The notes beneath the pieces are model-generated. The model worked only from the letters and a program-made list of their open reading frames with translations. It did not search any database and had not been told where the DNA came from. Both the position numbers and the translations under genes were made by a program. Of a stretch of DNA of 64,000 bases, positions 21,446-33,305 are shown in pieces. Within the stretch, counting starts at the first letter, position 1, and each line of letters opens with the position of its first letter. Origin of the DNA: Niebla homalea (Eukaryota > Ascomycota > Lecanoromycetes > Lecanorales > Ramalinaceae); contig JAHGAU010000008.1 in the NCBI GenBank assembly GCA_019925105.1, positions 1,674,001-1,738,000 of the forward strand, written 5' to 3'.

Positions 21446-23440
21446 CGTGCTTGGGTTGAGCTAGTCTGATGTAGTCAGGAAGGATTCCGATATGCTGAAA
21501 AGCGACTCGTCCTGAGGAGGTTGTGAGATTTGTTGTGGGAAGTTCGTTTGGGAAAGAATACAGTTGGCTGTTGATGGTTGAATGTATGAAGAGAGTACTA
21601 TGTCAAGATCACCTGAAATTTAATGATGTCAGCCTAAGTGTAGGCATGGGTGTTGCCAGCATGGAGTGTTGCGGAGCCGTTTGTCACATCGCTCGGTTAT
21701 ACATGAATGAGCCACCCTCATTCACGTATTAGCGAGCTGTTCATGAAACACGTATATATGCAACTCATTTATTACTCACACGTGTTGTATACAGCGCTCA
21801 CGCATCTCCTAACCTAGCTCGTCGCTGCTCTCGTGGAGCACGGATCTCCCACTGCAAAGTAGAGCCTGCTGGAGATCCATCTTCCTACCCTTACCCTCAC
21901 CCTTGTCGTCGCCCTCTTCAACTACGTTATCCTTGGGCCACTTCACTTTCATCCCAACCGGCACCCTTACTATCGCCTTTCCCTACTCCACGTGGTACTG
22001 CGAATGTGAAGTAACAATTCGGGTGGTATCGAGAGTAGTAACGAGGTTTTGTGACGAGGGTGGGGACGAAGGTGGTAAGGCGTGTGCGACCGTGATGATT
22101 TAGGTATGGGGTGGCGACAGCGGCGAGATCCTGCAAGGCTCATACAATACTTCAAAGCAGCGACATAGTATGGATGAATCGTGTATAGCTTTATGGATCA
22201 GACAGGTAATTCATGGATAAGCTTGATCAATGAGCATGGGTGTTCTATTGTTACGCATGGGTAGAGTGTGTTCTGTGTCTGCAGGAAAATGACTAGTTGT
22301 ACTGGGATGTACGGCCATGTGATGAGATCTACAGGTGTTATGATGGTATTATCGCCCATGCCCGCAACACCGTGCCTACACCTAGGCTGACATTTATGAT
22401 TCCAAAATCCTCTCAACTAAGACGTGACACGGGCCGTGCTAGGACACTTACATGACACGGGTATATTAGAGCATTTAGCTGTACATCTCAGTACACCTGT
22501 GTATTCCTGCAGATGGATAGGCGTTGATCCACTCAACACATAGGATGCACCCACACTCATTTTCACGTATCCCATAAATTAAACAGCGCATGTCGCATAC
22601 AGACTGCAATTGAGTGGATAACACTTTCCGAAGCTCTGGCAAACGCCCTCAAAACGATCGCTGGCTTCCCCGCACATGAGATGCTCACCATCCTAAAGCT
22701 ATACTCCCATACCAATTCCAACGCCAGTCAGAGGCTAATGCGGTTCTGACGGAACTGCAAGAATGTCTCTTCTGACAGGAACGAGCGGTGACCAAGTGTG
22801 AGGGGTATTAGATCAGACTATCCGAGGATTGCCCATATGGATGAACATGCTTGCGACAAGCTAGTGCCACTCAGGCTTCCCCATATCTGTCCGCGCACTG
22901 ATGATGTTCATAATATATACGTTAGAGCTGGCCTTGGTATGTCGTTTATCGCTAGATCCACACTGACCTCATGATGGTCGAGGGACTTAGCGTCTTAGCA
23001 TCAGGGTTTCTCGATCTTCTACTACAACATTTCAACGGTGGACATGCTTACTTTGGCCTACGGGTTTCTTGCAGTACCTTACATGTCGAGATTTCAAGAG
23101 ACCGGACCGCCGGAACTCCTTTACCGGCCTCTCCAATGCCAACGGAGTAGCTCCTCCTAGATCTACGATTCTGAGAGGAGAAAACCTCGTGATCAGCGAT
23201 ATCTTAATGCTTACTACTACTTCAACCCGTCCACGCTTCGCATTGACGCAGTAACTAGCATTCGGTAGTAACAACGTAATGCTACATAACCAAAGCAAAC
23301 GTTTTGCAAAAGGAAAGTTTGATTCAGTCGTCCGTGTTTAATGGAATTTCCCCAGCTGCCTGAGAATTTCATCATCATCTTTCTACCTATCATCTCCCTT
23401 TCCTTCCTCTTTTTCCTTGGCCTTTCACCAATTTACCAAA
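21446..23440. other. Gene-poor region with repeat relic
   Basis: No intact gene is visible. On the minus strand, 21990-21815 reads as a 55-residue basic/acidic peptide (VRVPVGMKVKWPKDNVVEEG) preceded by an in-frame stop, which may be a gene fragment. A diverged repeat copy lies at about 22237-22400 and is listed separately. Confidence 0.4.
22237..22400. repeat. Diverged dispersed repeat, copy 1
   Basis: This segment shares several blocks, in the same order and orientation, with 26540-26735. Examples are CTGGGATGTACGGCCA followed by a GTGATGA stretch, then CGCCCGCAA-ACC, then a TGCCT-CA-CT-GGCTGACA block. Spacers between blocks differ. This looks like two decayed copies of an older element or gene; no terminal repeats or target-site duplications are recognisable. 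Confidence 0.55.
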
Positions 23441-23993
23441 ATGTCTTCCAAGATTGCTGCCATCCTCTCTGTGCTGGAGCCGTCATTGTTCCAGCAACCT
23501 CGACAAGTACCCATAACGGTTGCCCGCAAGGCTTGTCTTCGCTTCTTGTACTTTCATTGTGCCCAAGCTGAGGCAAGTAACGGTCCTTGCACGTAGTCCC
23601 TCACCGGCCAAACAGGACTGTTCTGCATTTCTGGGTTGCGCAGTCACTCCTCCTACAGAGACTGCTACAGCCACAGTCACTGCCACACCAGACCTATGGA
23701 CTCGTAACCTCGATGCTCGAGACGGACTCCAAGCTCGCAATGGATGGGCAACCATGTGCGGCACCAAAACCCCAAGCTACGCAAACGCTTGCAATAACAC
23801 CGCAGCCTACTCGTCCGCTTGCTCCTGCATCAGGGTCTCCCAATGGACCACCACCGGCCCCACCCCAACAGCCACTGTGAACGTCACAAGGACCGCAGCC
23901 AGCACAGCCTCCATCACAAGGACCACAGCCAGCACACCCGTGGCTAACTGCCTCTCCCGGTCATATACATCCTCGGAGAGCCCGATCGTTTGA
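23441..23993 (+). pseudogene. Small Cys-containing, Thr-rich secreted-type protein, frame uncertain
   Basis: The ATG at 23441 follows a CT-rich leader and starts MSSKIAAILSVL, like a signal peptide. That frame reaches a stop at about 23600. The frame downstream (about 23570-23993) encodes KQDCSAFLGCAV, a Thr/Ala-rich stretch, then YANACNNTAAYSSACSCI and a Thr/Ser tail, a composition common in fungal small secreted cysteine proteins. I found no convincing intron that joins the two frames, so the gene is either broken or its splicing is not recognised. Confidence 0.4.
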
Positions 23994-26530
23994 AGTTGTG
24001 CGTACAACTGTTGCAGTCATGCTGGACAGCACTGAGGTGATGTTGATCCGTAGGATCGAAAGATTCGTGACGCGATTGACGCCGGAATCCTGCCGTTGGC
24101 CACCTTCGTCCAGGGACAGTCCAGTGATCAGAACACTCTTAGGAAAATGGCACTAGGAGCAAGGGTCGTCAGACCATCGACAAAGGAATTTGCAAGTATA
24201 GGCGACTCAAATAATCAGTTGTATACTGCCTGACATAATCTAGGTTTGGTTCCCAGGGAGGCTTGAGAGCCTAGTGTTCTATTTGCCAACCGGGCCCATG
24301 GCTACACAACTCTATAATGGTCTGGCTGAACATTATGGTCCGTATGCATAGCCTCTTTTAAGCTTTTGGACGCAATGGCCCCTCGTGCCCTGTATCCCGG
24401 TACTGGTCGAGACTGTGCCAATATCTCCCACTCGCCGTTGACGGGTAAGATCTGTCACGCTGATCTTTGCGTTTCGACCTCAACGTTCTCAACCGTGATC
24501 CTGGTTTCATGGCTTGGCATCTTAAGCACAGATCATTGTCATCCGAATAGTCGTCTGTGAAAGTGCGAATGTCATTCGACTCTTCATAGCATGCCCGAGG
24601 CGGCTGGCTTCCGGCATGCCGAGCGTACCGCTTTCCAAGTACCTTTTACGTAGTGATGGTTACAGGTGAAGTTGCGAGGTTTTAGAAGATCACTTACGCT
24701 ATTAAAAGAAGCTGTGCCATAGCTTCTGTACAAGGTCTCCACTTACTGACTACCGTCACTGATCGCAATCACATCGAGCTGAGTGTGAATACTTGTCGAG
24801 CGACAGGACAAGGCGATGGATCGACCTCCTGCCTTATAATTACCAAATTGGACTGCCCCACCATCCTGCATACCGATAGCGCTTTTCGGTCCTCGCTATT
24901 GGCTATGCGACTCTCAGCTTAGCGAATTGGCGGTAGCCTTACGATGACCTAGACCTTGACCATTCCTGACGTGTGACCTGTAGGATCGATCCAGATCCAT
25001 TGTTGGATCCAGAGAGTTTCACTTTGGCTTCGCTGGGAATGCAAGATGATGAATCATAGGTCCCACCATTTTTTAGAGAAGAATCAAAAGTACCCAGAGA
25101 CAATCGGCCGCTGCCCAGTACTCGACGTTGTCAATTGGCTGTCTGGTCTTCAGCAATTCGAAGATCCGCATTGAGCATCTATGTCCATGTTTTAGAGCTG
25201 AGACTGGCAGTATATACTCATACAGACCACCGAACTTGAAGTCAATGTGCGGAAACTTCTCTTTCTGGATCAAAACGAGCACACACGTTTTCTTACCGGA
25301 ATCACACTATGCAGATGTCCTAGATGTGACATTCAAAGTGTTCTCTACATGGATGTCCCGGTCTTGCAAATCCACGGATTCCAGGGCGGGATCTCACCGG
25401 CACCGTTGATCCTCTTTCTCAGAACCCGGCCAGCGACGCTGCGATTCTACCTTCGCGTAAGAGGAGTAAGCTAAAGTCCTGGGGTCGACGAGAGCATTAC
25501 TGATGGCGTCTGATGGCCGTACTTTCCTCGGTTCCCGATGCATGAACACTCTCGTTTCGAAGACGTGGAGGTAGAGAGGCCGTAGAACCATGAAGCACGG
25601 CGATGATTGTAGTGGTGGCTTTAACTCAGTTCCAGATGATGAGTGGCACGGTAGTCCCTGAGGAGGAGGCAAATATGCGTTAGTGACAGGAATCAGGTGA
25701 TGCGAGAAGATGGTCGAATCCTACTTTGCACAAAGGAACTTATAGGTTATATCGTCACTATTGTAAAAGGAGTAGGTATAGCGGACGACACTGGAGACCA
25801 ATGACCTGGTAGAGCAAGTGTTAGCTTGCTATAAGGTTCACGCATGCTGCTTCAAACTCACAGTCCCCCAAGGAGAAAAGCAGCCGCCAGTGCGACCTTT
25901 TGTTTTCGGGGCATCTGAAGGCTCCAAGCCATCGGAATTGGAAGTATAAGGATTGTTAGATCTGTGACGATCCATGGTATTGGGGTGATGATATGTCAGT
26001 TGCTGACTTCCACAGTGGCCGTTTGTGATACTCTTATCCCAATTGTACTCGACAGGGATGCAAAGAAGCACATATGCAAACGTATTCCCAAAACATCAAA
26101 GAAAGACCACCCCAACCACTACGTAAATGACAAAGCGGAATCCTTGAGTGACGAATATCTGATGGCAGAGGCTCAAGACGGCAAGCTTTGCCTAGCCCAG
26201 CGTGGTCGGATGGAGGCACGATATCACATACTCGAAGTGGCCCTTGGATTCAGGGCTGGAGAATTCGCCATCGGAGCCCCGATGGCGAGCCACCCATTTT
26301 TTCAATACCGGATAGCTGCGCTGGCTGAAGGGTAGTGGCGTGTCTGCCCACACCATAGGGTTTTGGCTCTGAATATCTTGAGGTAAGCACAAGGTCAAGT
26401 GTCGAGATTGGACATAACCTCACGAATGCAGATCAAGATAGATTCTACCATCTCAAATCCTACTAGGTGTCGGAATATGGCATCCCGGTCAAGATCAGAC
26501 CACCTACCAGAGCTGCGAGGACTAGCCAGT
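23994..26530. other. Gene-poor region with possible relics
   Basis: No intact gene is supported. At about 24434-24480 a stretch (CGTTGACGGGTAA followed by TGTCACGCTG) resembles 29989-30035 downstream of the lipase, so both may be decayed copies of one sequence. Short minus-strand frames at 25073-25672 look protein-like but are interrupted. Confidence 0.4.
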
Positions 26531-26539
26531 CATCTTGTT

Positions 26540-26735
26540 ACACACATGGACGCATGAGTGCAGTGGGGTAGGTATGAATTGAGTGTGATCGATGCAGGAG
26601 AAACCCAGGTGGTCTGGGATGTACGGCCAGGTGATGATATGTGATGATATCTTTGGCACCGCTCGTATGACGGCTCAGTGACGCTCCACGCCCGCAATAC
26701 CACCATCATGCCTGCACTTAGGCTGACACAACCCC
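26540..26735. repeat. Diverged dispersed repeat, copy 2
   Basis: This is the partner of the segment at 22237-22400, with the same ordered blocks in the same orientation, about 4.3 kb away. The blocks are well conserved while the intervals have changed in length, as expected for old decaying copies. Confidence 0.55.
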
Positions 26736-26780
26736 TCAGGTTCATGCTTTCATTGGTGATAATACACATTCTGGACATCC

Positions 26781-28145
26781 TCATGTAGCCACCTTTTGAT
26801 TGCAATTGAGCTTACTGGTGTACCGGGAATTCTTGCGGTGGTACGTCTTTTGAAGAATTGAAGTAGAACAATTGAGTAAGAAATCGCAAAAATGAAGAAA
26901 CCCGAAAAACTCACTCGCACCCGATTTATGGTCGTAACCTTTGAAAGCTGAATCTCTCAAAAACCACGTCTCTGGGGTTTTCCTGAGTCCTATTAGTGGG
27001 TAATAGCCGTTGTCGTTGTTGATGTTGTAGGTGGCTTTATGGTAGTAAGCCTGTCGAAGATGCCCGTGTAGAGCATTACGGGACAGAAATTCGGCCACGG
27101 TATTGATGCGGAATTGCTGTATGTGGTTTGTATGAGGATTGCGTGGAGACATGCTTATCGCGTAAATGGTTTGTTACGTTCTCCAAGGGTAATGGTGAGT
27201 ATGCTCATTTGTGGATGCGACGGACTTGCTCCAACGTCGCGGGCGATTTGGGTGTGATTTCTTTGGCGATTGTTGTGAAGTCGGCATCGTCGGTCGTCGA
27301 CTTTGACGTAGTATGCCTGTTTCTCCTCCTTCTTGAGTTTGCGGCGTTCTTTCCGAGTTCCACTTCTGCCCCCTGCCCGCCCAATGGTAGGCGGGATGAA
27401 TCAAGGGTCTTTAATATGGGATTTCTATTAGCTGATGCCTTGCATTGATGCAACGCTAGCGACTGCATGTAGGGCGGGATCTTCGGTGAAAATGCGCAAA
27501 TATGCGATGTAACTTGTTATATCTAGGTATGTATACGAAAAATACTCTGCTAACCAAACTCTGTTTGATGTAGGAATTCTCACTTATGAGACAATGTAAT
27601 TGAGACTGCTTATTCGTCAAAGTCATTATCCTATTACATAGAATTCCCTGCGTAATTGGTGTTCTGATGGTAGAGCTTCGGATTACGTGTAGGAGTACAA
27701 CATAGGAAACCTGAAGATTTCGGTACATAGATGTTTCTGACCCTTGTATAATATGACTGAGAAGCTACATGCTCTTGATGCTCAATCCAATGGGATTAAG
27801 CCTCGGCCCAGCTACCTAGCTGCCGTTCATTGGCCCGGGCAAGCCTGCTCGGTTCACGCGTAAAAGGATAAGGTATGACGCGTTTGGAGTCGGTCGGCCT
27901 CGGCACGGGCGGATCTTCCAGAACCCGGTTTCGATTTGGGATTATGATTCCCAGGTCTTGCGCAACATGCATGCCTACCCAGCCAGACAAATAAATGTAG
28001 GGTGTAGTTCAGCTACTACTACTAGATCATTTGCCGGATATGGGGAGCTGTCGGCTGAGCGGGCTATGCGGGGGAGCTCAGGGATTTATATGGGGATTCA
28101 CTCTCCTTATGCCTTGCCCAGCTGGCTACCATCCACTCCTTGGCG
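26781..28145. other. Region upstream of the lipase; doubtful minus-strand reading frames
   Basis: Two minus-strand frames with ATG starts, 27468-27205 and 27152-26781, encode 87 and 123 residues. The second contains FLSRNALHGHLRQAYYHKAT and PLIGLRKTPETWFLRDSA and could be a lineage-specific gene or a relic. Neither has a recognised domain and I do not call them as genes. The last 200 bases should hold the lipase promoter. Confidence 0.3.
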
Positions 28146-29588
28146 ATGATGGACTACTATCGAAAGATGTTCCTCTGCATCGTGATTCCTGCATTGTTCC
28201 CAACTCCGACAGCTAATCAGATGCTCTCTCCGCAGAATAACACCTTTGCTTCCAGTGCCTCCCTTACAACGGAACAGATCCTGCAGGCTGGAATAAGCAG
28301 CTCAATGGCAAACAACATCGAGGTCGCCCTCAACTTCGAACGATCCAATTGGGCTGATGGCTCTGTCGATGCTAATCCTTTCTACTCCCCACCTTCTAAT
28401 GACTCAAGGGAATTGCCGGCTGGCTCATTGTTGAAGGTACAGGTCAACGTCAACACCTCAGACGTCAACACCTCAGACTATACGATTCCACCAAACACAG
28501 CCCTGTCACGGATCATGTTTCAGACCAAGACGCTGAACGGATCCTTGATCCCAGCTTCTGCATACGTCCTGTGGCCTTACACTCCACGTACTGAGCCTGA
28601 TGGTCACCCTGTCGTCGGCTTCGCCCACGGAACGAGCGGCGGCTTTCCCAATTGCGCGCCATCGCATGTGCGAAATCTCCAGTATCAATTCATAGCCCCA
28701 TACGTTTTGGCTCTGCAGGGATACGTCGTAGTGGCACCAGATTATGCCGGCTTAGGTGTCTCTCGTGATTCGGCAGGGCATCGAATCCGACATCCCTATA
28801 CCGCTAGCCCGGCACACGCAAATGATCTGTTTTATTCTGTCCAGGCAGCGCAGGCTGCCTTCCCTACACTCTCGAAGCGTTTTGTACTCATGGGCCATTC
28901 ACAAGGAGGAGGCGCCGCCTGGGGCGCTGCCCAACGTCAAGCGTTACATCCTGTGCAAGGCTATTTGGGAGCCATCGCGGGTTCCCCTGGAACGAGCATC
29001 CACGATCTGATCCAACTGGGAGGTCCTGCAGATGGAGGTATCGGCATGCTGATCGCCAATGCATTGCCGGACATCTTTCCCTCCTTTGATCCAAGCACGT
29101 TCCTGACACCGGCGGGTTTAAAGCTCTACCAACTTGTATCAGAGATCCAAGGCTGTACCTCGGTTATTACAGAATCATTCCTAGACCCAAGCTTGTACGA
29201 GCCCGACTGGTATGACACGGACGATGCAAAAAGATTCTTTGATCTCACTACCAATGGCGGGAAAAGGATTGGAGGTCCGATGCTCGTCTTACAAGGCGAG
29301 GCTGACTCTTCTGTATTACCATCGATCACTAATGAAGCTGTCAATCTTACCTGTGCTTCCCACCCAGATTCCCAACTTCAATATATCACATATGCAGGGG
29401 TGACGCATAGCCCAGTAATGGAAGCTAGCCAAGTCACCTGGCTGGATTGGATTGCAGACCGGTTCGCTGGCAAGCCGGTTTCGGCGGTATGCAGTACTTC
29501 AAGCTTTGCCAGCGTTCGCCCCTATGTAGAATACCAGGATAATCAGAATTGGTACATAGAGTACGCTACTGATGCTTACGAGGTATAA
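28146..29588 (+). CDS. Secretory lipase / alpha-beta hydrolase (LIP family)
   Basis: A single exon encodes about 480 residues. The N-terminus (MFLCIVIPALFPTPTANQ after a short charged start) is a likely signal peptide, so the enzyme is probably secreted. The nucleophile elbow GHSQGGGAAW is the signature of the secretory-lipase family (PF03583 type). FAHGTSGGFPNCAPS provides the oxyanion region and VVVAPDYAGLGV the following strand. LVLQGEADSSV supplies the acidic residue and GVTHSPVMEAS the histidine of the triad. Family members hydrolyse triglycerides or other esters. A 15-base tandem duplication at about 28448-28477 repeats VNTSD. The gene sits alone in a relic-rich block. Two ATGs, at 28146 and 28149, are possible starts. 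Confidence 0.85.
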   Translation: MMDYYRKMFLCIVIPALFPTPTANQMLSPQNNTFASSASLTTEQILQAGISSSMANNIEVALNFERSNWADGSVDANPFYSPPSNDSRELPAGSLLKVQVNVNTSDVNTSDYTIPPNTALSRIMFQTKTLNGSLIPASAYVLWPYTPRTEPDGHPVVGFAHGTSGGFPNCAPSHVRNLQYQFIAPYVLALQGYVVVAPDYAGLGVSRDSAGHRIRHPYTASPAHANDLFYSVQAAQAAFPTLSKRFVLMGHSQGGGAAWGAAQRQALHPVQGYLGAIAGSPGTSIHDLIQLGGPADGGIGMLIANALPDIFPSFDPSTFLTPAGLKLYQLVSEIQGCTSVITESFLDPSLYEPDWYDTDDAKRFFDLTTNGGKRIGGPMLVLQGEADSSVLPSITNEAVNLTCASHPDSQLQYITYAGVTHSPVMEASQVTWLDWIADRFAGKPVSAVCSTSSFASVRPYVEYQDNQNWYIEYATDAYEV

Positions 29589-31130
29589 CCTAAGTGTCAG
29601 TGATGTCGACCATGAATATTGTGGCAATCTTTGGTGTGAGAAATAATGTGGAAGGAGTTTGAACAGGTATAAAATGACGACGTCACCTTCGCGAAAATCT
29701 ACGCGCATCAACACATTTGGTGCTAGGAAAGCTGTTTTCTGCCCTCGATGATTCTCGCCGCAGTCGATACAATCCTCAAGCCTGATCGTTATTGCCGTTC
29801 GTGGATCTTTAAAGCGCTACCAGCAGTCCATCAGGACGTATGCGGAGTTCTGACAGTCAAAGACATTTGCCCCAGATACCCTGTGCCTACAGACAGATTC
29901 ATGAGCAGTGATAAGCACTGACCGAACTCTTGAGCCAGAGTCCCCCAAGTCCGACGATTCTGCTCATCCACGGCGCATGGGACAACAATTCCGTTGACGG
30001 GTAATATTTGTCACGCTGTGCTCGTCCGTTTCACCTCATATGGACTCACACTTCGCACTTCTAGACTTGTCCATCAAGGTGTTAAACATCCGCTATCAGA
30101 ACAGAACACCCAGAACCTCTCTTCTGATAGACACGCCAAGAGTGAATTCAAGTAACTGTTGCGATTGAGACCCGCGCCAAGCATCTTGCGGACATTTGAA
30201 ATACGTGAGATTTTGGTCCCTCTCCGTTTGTATTGATGCATCCGAACCTGGCTCCGCCCATACCCCGACGTAAACAACAACCCTATACGTTCTGTAGTCT
30301 GGGTATAGTTGCGTATCCATCACGATAGCGCTCCACCAGATCCGCAGGCCAAATGTCTCGCGGCCAAGCATCTTTCGCTTCCGGAATCTATCTCCCAGCT
30401 GCGAAGAGGCGCGGACCTTGATGGTAGTTAATAGGGTATTTCAGTCCGAGATTGGTATTGCCTTTTCTTTTCCACTTCCAGCAATGGCATGAAGCAGGTG
30501 ATACGCTGTTGACGATTCTGATTACTCAAATTGGCGTGGCTGATGCGTAGATTGCCTGGACTGGGGTTTTTCCCAGATAGGCTGTATTCCTTCTAACGGC
30601 GTGGTTTTTGGCTGTTGCGTGCGTTTAGTTTGGGATGTATGCCATAGAGTGATTATGAGTATCTGAAAGGCGAATGCTGCTTTGTGCAATCATCATGATG
30701 AAAGGAGGTAATCCTGAAGATCATTAATCCTTGACCTCACGAATGACCAAAAAGGATGCGATCAATCTGGTGTACGTATCGAAGGCTTCCAGAAAAGCAA
30801 TATTCTCTGCATATGGAAAGCCTGGTTTTCAGGAAAGCAGTCACAAGCATAATAGCAGAAAAAGGCACCACAACAGCAAAATACCACCAAATGGACGGTG
30901 GATTGTTGACCAGAATGTCAACATTCATGCCGAAGATGGCCTATTTCTCAGATTAGGCAATTCCAAGAAAGAAGAGGGTTGTCAGAGGGATTGTACCGAC
31001 ACAGCGATCAGCGGCAAGAAGATGAATGTGATCCACGAAATAGCGCGTAAGTCCCGGCTTTCTTGTTGAGCAGCTTGAGCGTTCCTCACATTGATGTGAT
31101 TATACAGCTGACTCATGCATTAGAAAGCTG
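29589..31130. other. Gene-poor region downstream of the lipase
   Basis: No intact gene is supported. It contains the hydrolase-like fragment listed separately and otherwise only short frames. Confidence 0.4.
29938..30003 (+). pseudogene. Fragment resembling the start of an alpha-beta hydrolase
   Basis: About 22 codons read SPPSPTILLIHGAWDNN..., matching the first strand and HG loop of many alpha-beta hydrolases, and then stop at a GGGTAA that could once have been a splice donor. The flanks show no continuation. The following bases resemble 24434-24480, so this may be one of two relic copies. Confidence 0.35.
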
Positions 31131-31785
31131 CTATTCATTGGCGAGGAATCTAGGTACTAAGTCAGAAATACTCTGGCAGCGAGAGTGAAAGTCCTCTGCA
31201 ACTGTCTTCTCGAGGACCGTCAATGCCTCAAAGATTGGTAAGAGCGGGTCCTCCTGCTCAGCACTATTCGAATCGAGCTCCTGGACCAAGCCTCGAATAT
31301 GGGAACTGTCTCCGAGACGGATCCCCTCTGTGCAGCGATAAGCTTCGCCAATATATGCCACGTCGTCATCTGGCGCCAGGTGTCGTGCGCAACGGTTTCG
31401 AGCTTGTTGACATCGAGCTGGTGCAAGTCTTGTCGTTCACAGAAGATGATGTGCTTCGAACATTCGTCAATCACAATCTCAAGAGTCGATATGACACCTT
31501 CCCATACTCGAGCCACAAATCGTTGAATGAAAAGGATTGCTGTCTCTTCATTATCGACTGGATCATTATGGTCAATTGGAGCTCCCCATAGGTCGTGTCG
31601 AAGAGCGTCAGGTGATATCCAGTGTATGAGCTGTAGGTCTTCATCGGAAGCATGAAAGTGATTAAGTAGTAGGGCTGTCCTTCGATGCTTGAGATGGTCC
31701 TTCGATACCCACGATTGGCAGTGAGCTCTTACGGAATCTGTCTTGACGACCCTAATTGTAAGTGCGATGGCGCTTGTGCGCCAGA
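31131..31785 (-). pseudogene. Broken or unresolved gene of unknown family
   Basis: On the minus strand a long open frame starts near an acceptor-like CTAG at 31786 and reads VKTDSVRAHCQSW, HFHASDEDLQLIHWISPDAL, DPVDNEETAILFIQRFV and WEGVISTLEIVIDECSKH. It continues to about 31300 and then shifts frame; the shifted frame ends LTVLEKTVAEDFHSRCQSI...FLANE with a stop at 31131. The peptide looks coding but I recognise no family. Further minus-strand frames upstream to about 32546 (for example MTKIEMFLNAAPERHDLSF) may be its other exons. No complete splice model could be made, so it is probably decayed. Confidence 0.4.
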
Positions 31786-33305
31786 CTAGGTGAGATCAGC
31801 CCTGATTGAGTCAATGATGTAAGTTTTCTTGAAGTGGAGGACAAGACCTTATTGTATTTCAACTTCATTAAAGAAGATTTTGGAGACTGGTGCCGCAGCA
31901 CACCGAGCCAATCAAATCCAAAAGTGAACAACAGTCGATCTGCTTTCACGCCAATCAGCCTCAGCCAAATAAAATCCTGAAGATCTTGGATTACCTCTCG
32001 ATGCCACCAATCTCCCATCATATGTTGACAAGCCCCGCGAAACAAAGCTCAAATCGTGACGCTCTGGAGCGGCATTCAGAAACATCTCGATCTTTGTCAT
32101 ATTCAGGTCTTCGTAAGAAACGCCGGGTACAGGCTTCTGCACATCTTGGATATATCGACGACACAGAAGGCTTCGGGCGTTGCGCAAATTGATTTCGTAA
32201 CTACCAAAAATGAGATCTTACCCTCTTGTGCTTACTGGGAGAATAAATGTACTAAATTCGATCCAGCGCTTTGATTCCCGGACTTCTCGGCTTGTCATAC
32301 TGTGAGAAGTAGATCAAGAAGGTTGCCAATTGATATGCATACAGTCGAATCAAGCAGGGGATCATTGATGGCAACGATTAATTTGGTAGCGTCCTCCTTA
32401 TGATAAGATCGATGTCCCTGAGACGAAGGACTGTAATTCAGATATATGTCGCCAATCCTGCTCCTATGAGAGGGGTGCCTAGTATCTGGAGCATGACCCT
32501 GCCGCAGAGGCTCAGAACAAAACATATTTTCGACCCAATTCTCCATGCTTGCTAAGATTTGGCCCTAGAAGCTTGAAGGAGATAAGAAAAGTTTTAAACG
32601 GTTGTATTTATTTGATGAGGCTTATTCTGTTAACGTTCTTTTGAGAATTAAGAGATCTGAGTCCCTACGAGGCTGTGCCGATATGATGGGCGTCATATTG
32701 TGCGACCAATTCTCGGTTATGCACGATGGTGGTGGGGTGGGCTTTTTTGGTATCTGTAAGGCAGGCAACTAGCCCACGGCTTGAGCTGCCTCTTCAAGAC
32801 GGAAATTCCGCAAATACTGCGGTGCCAGAATCCATGACGGCGACAACGTGTGGGGTTTTGAGCTGCACAAGCAACGTACTGATCGCTCGCCATATAGCTT
32901 TTGTGAAGAATATATCCATCTCCCAAACGATCGTCAGCCGAAGCAGTATTTCAGTAAGAACATGCGGCCTCGATATTCATGTACGCAAGGAGCGCGACAT
33001 AGCTCAAAGTCTAGTGGAGGCGAAGAGCAGCATTGAGAGCCGTCCAAGTGTCTTGTCGTATGTAAACTTACTGGATAACTTGGTAGCCAGTCACTTTATT
33101 TGCATAATTTGCTCCAAGCATCGAAGTTGCGATGCCATTCCAGAATGCAAAGATCTACCTTACGCATGACTAGGTATACTGCCGAATGTTTCATATTACG
33201 AGTGGAAAGCATCAGACTTTGGATGCAATAATATCATATTTCAACCCAGATAGACCTGCACAGCCCACTATCATCGTTCATTCTGCAGTCACTACTAGCA
33301 CACCC
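31786..33305. other. Region with possible decayed exons
   Basis: Minus-strand frames at 32187-31912 and 32546-32295 are protein-like, and may belong to the broken gene downstream of them, but they are interrupted and cannot be joined. Nothing else is supported. Confidence 0.3.

Noticed and set aside
18000..28000. Repeat-induced point mutation as the cause of the gene-poor block
   Set aside because: The block is not strongly AT-rich and the repeat copies differ by many kinds of changes, including indels.
32726..33169. A 147-codon plus-strand frame
   Set aside because: No domain is recognised, and the region looks like decayed minus-strand sequence.
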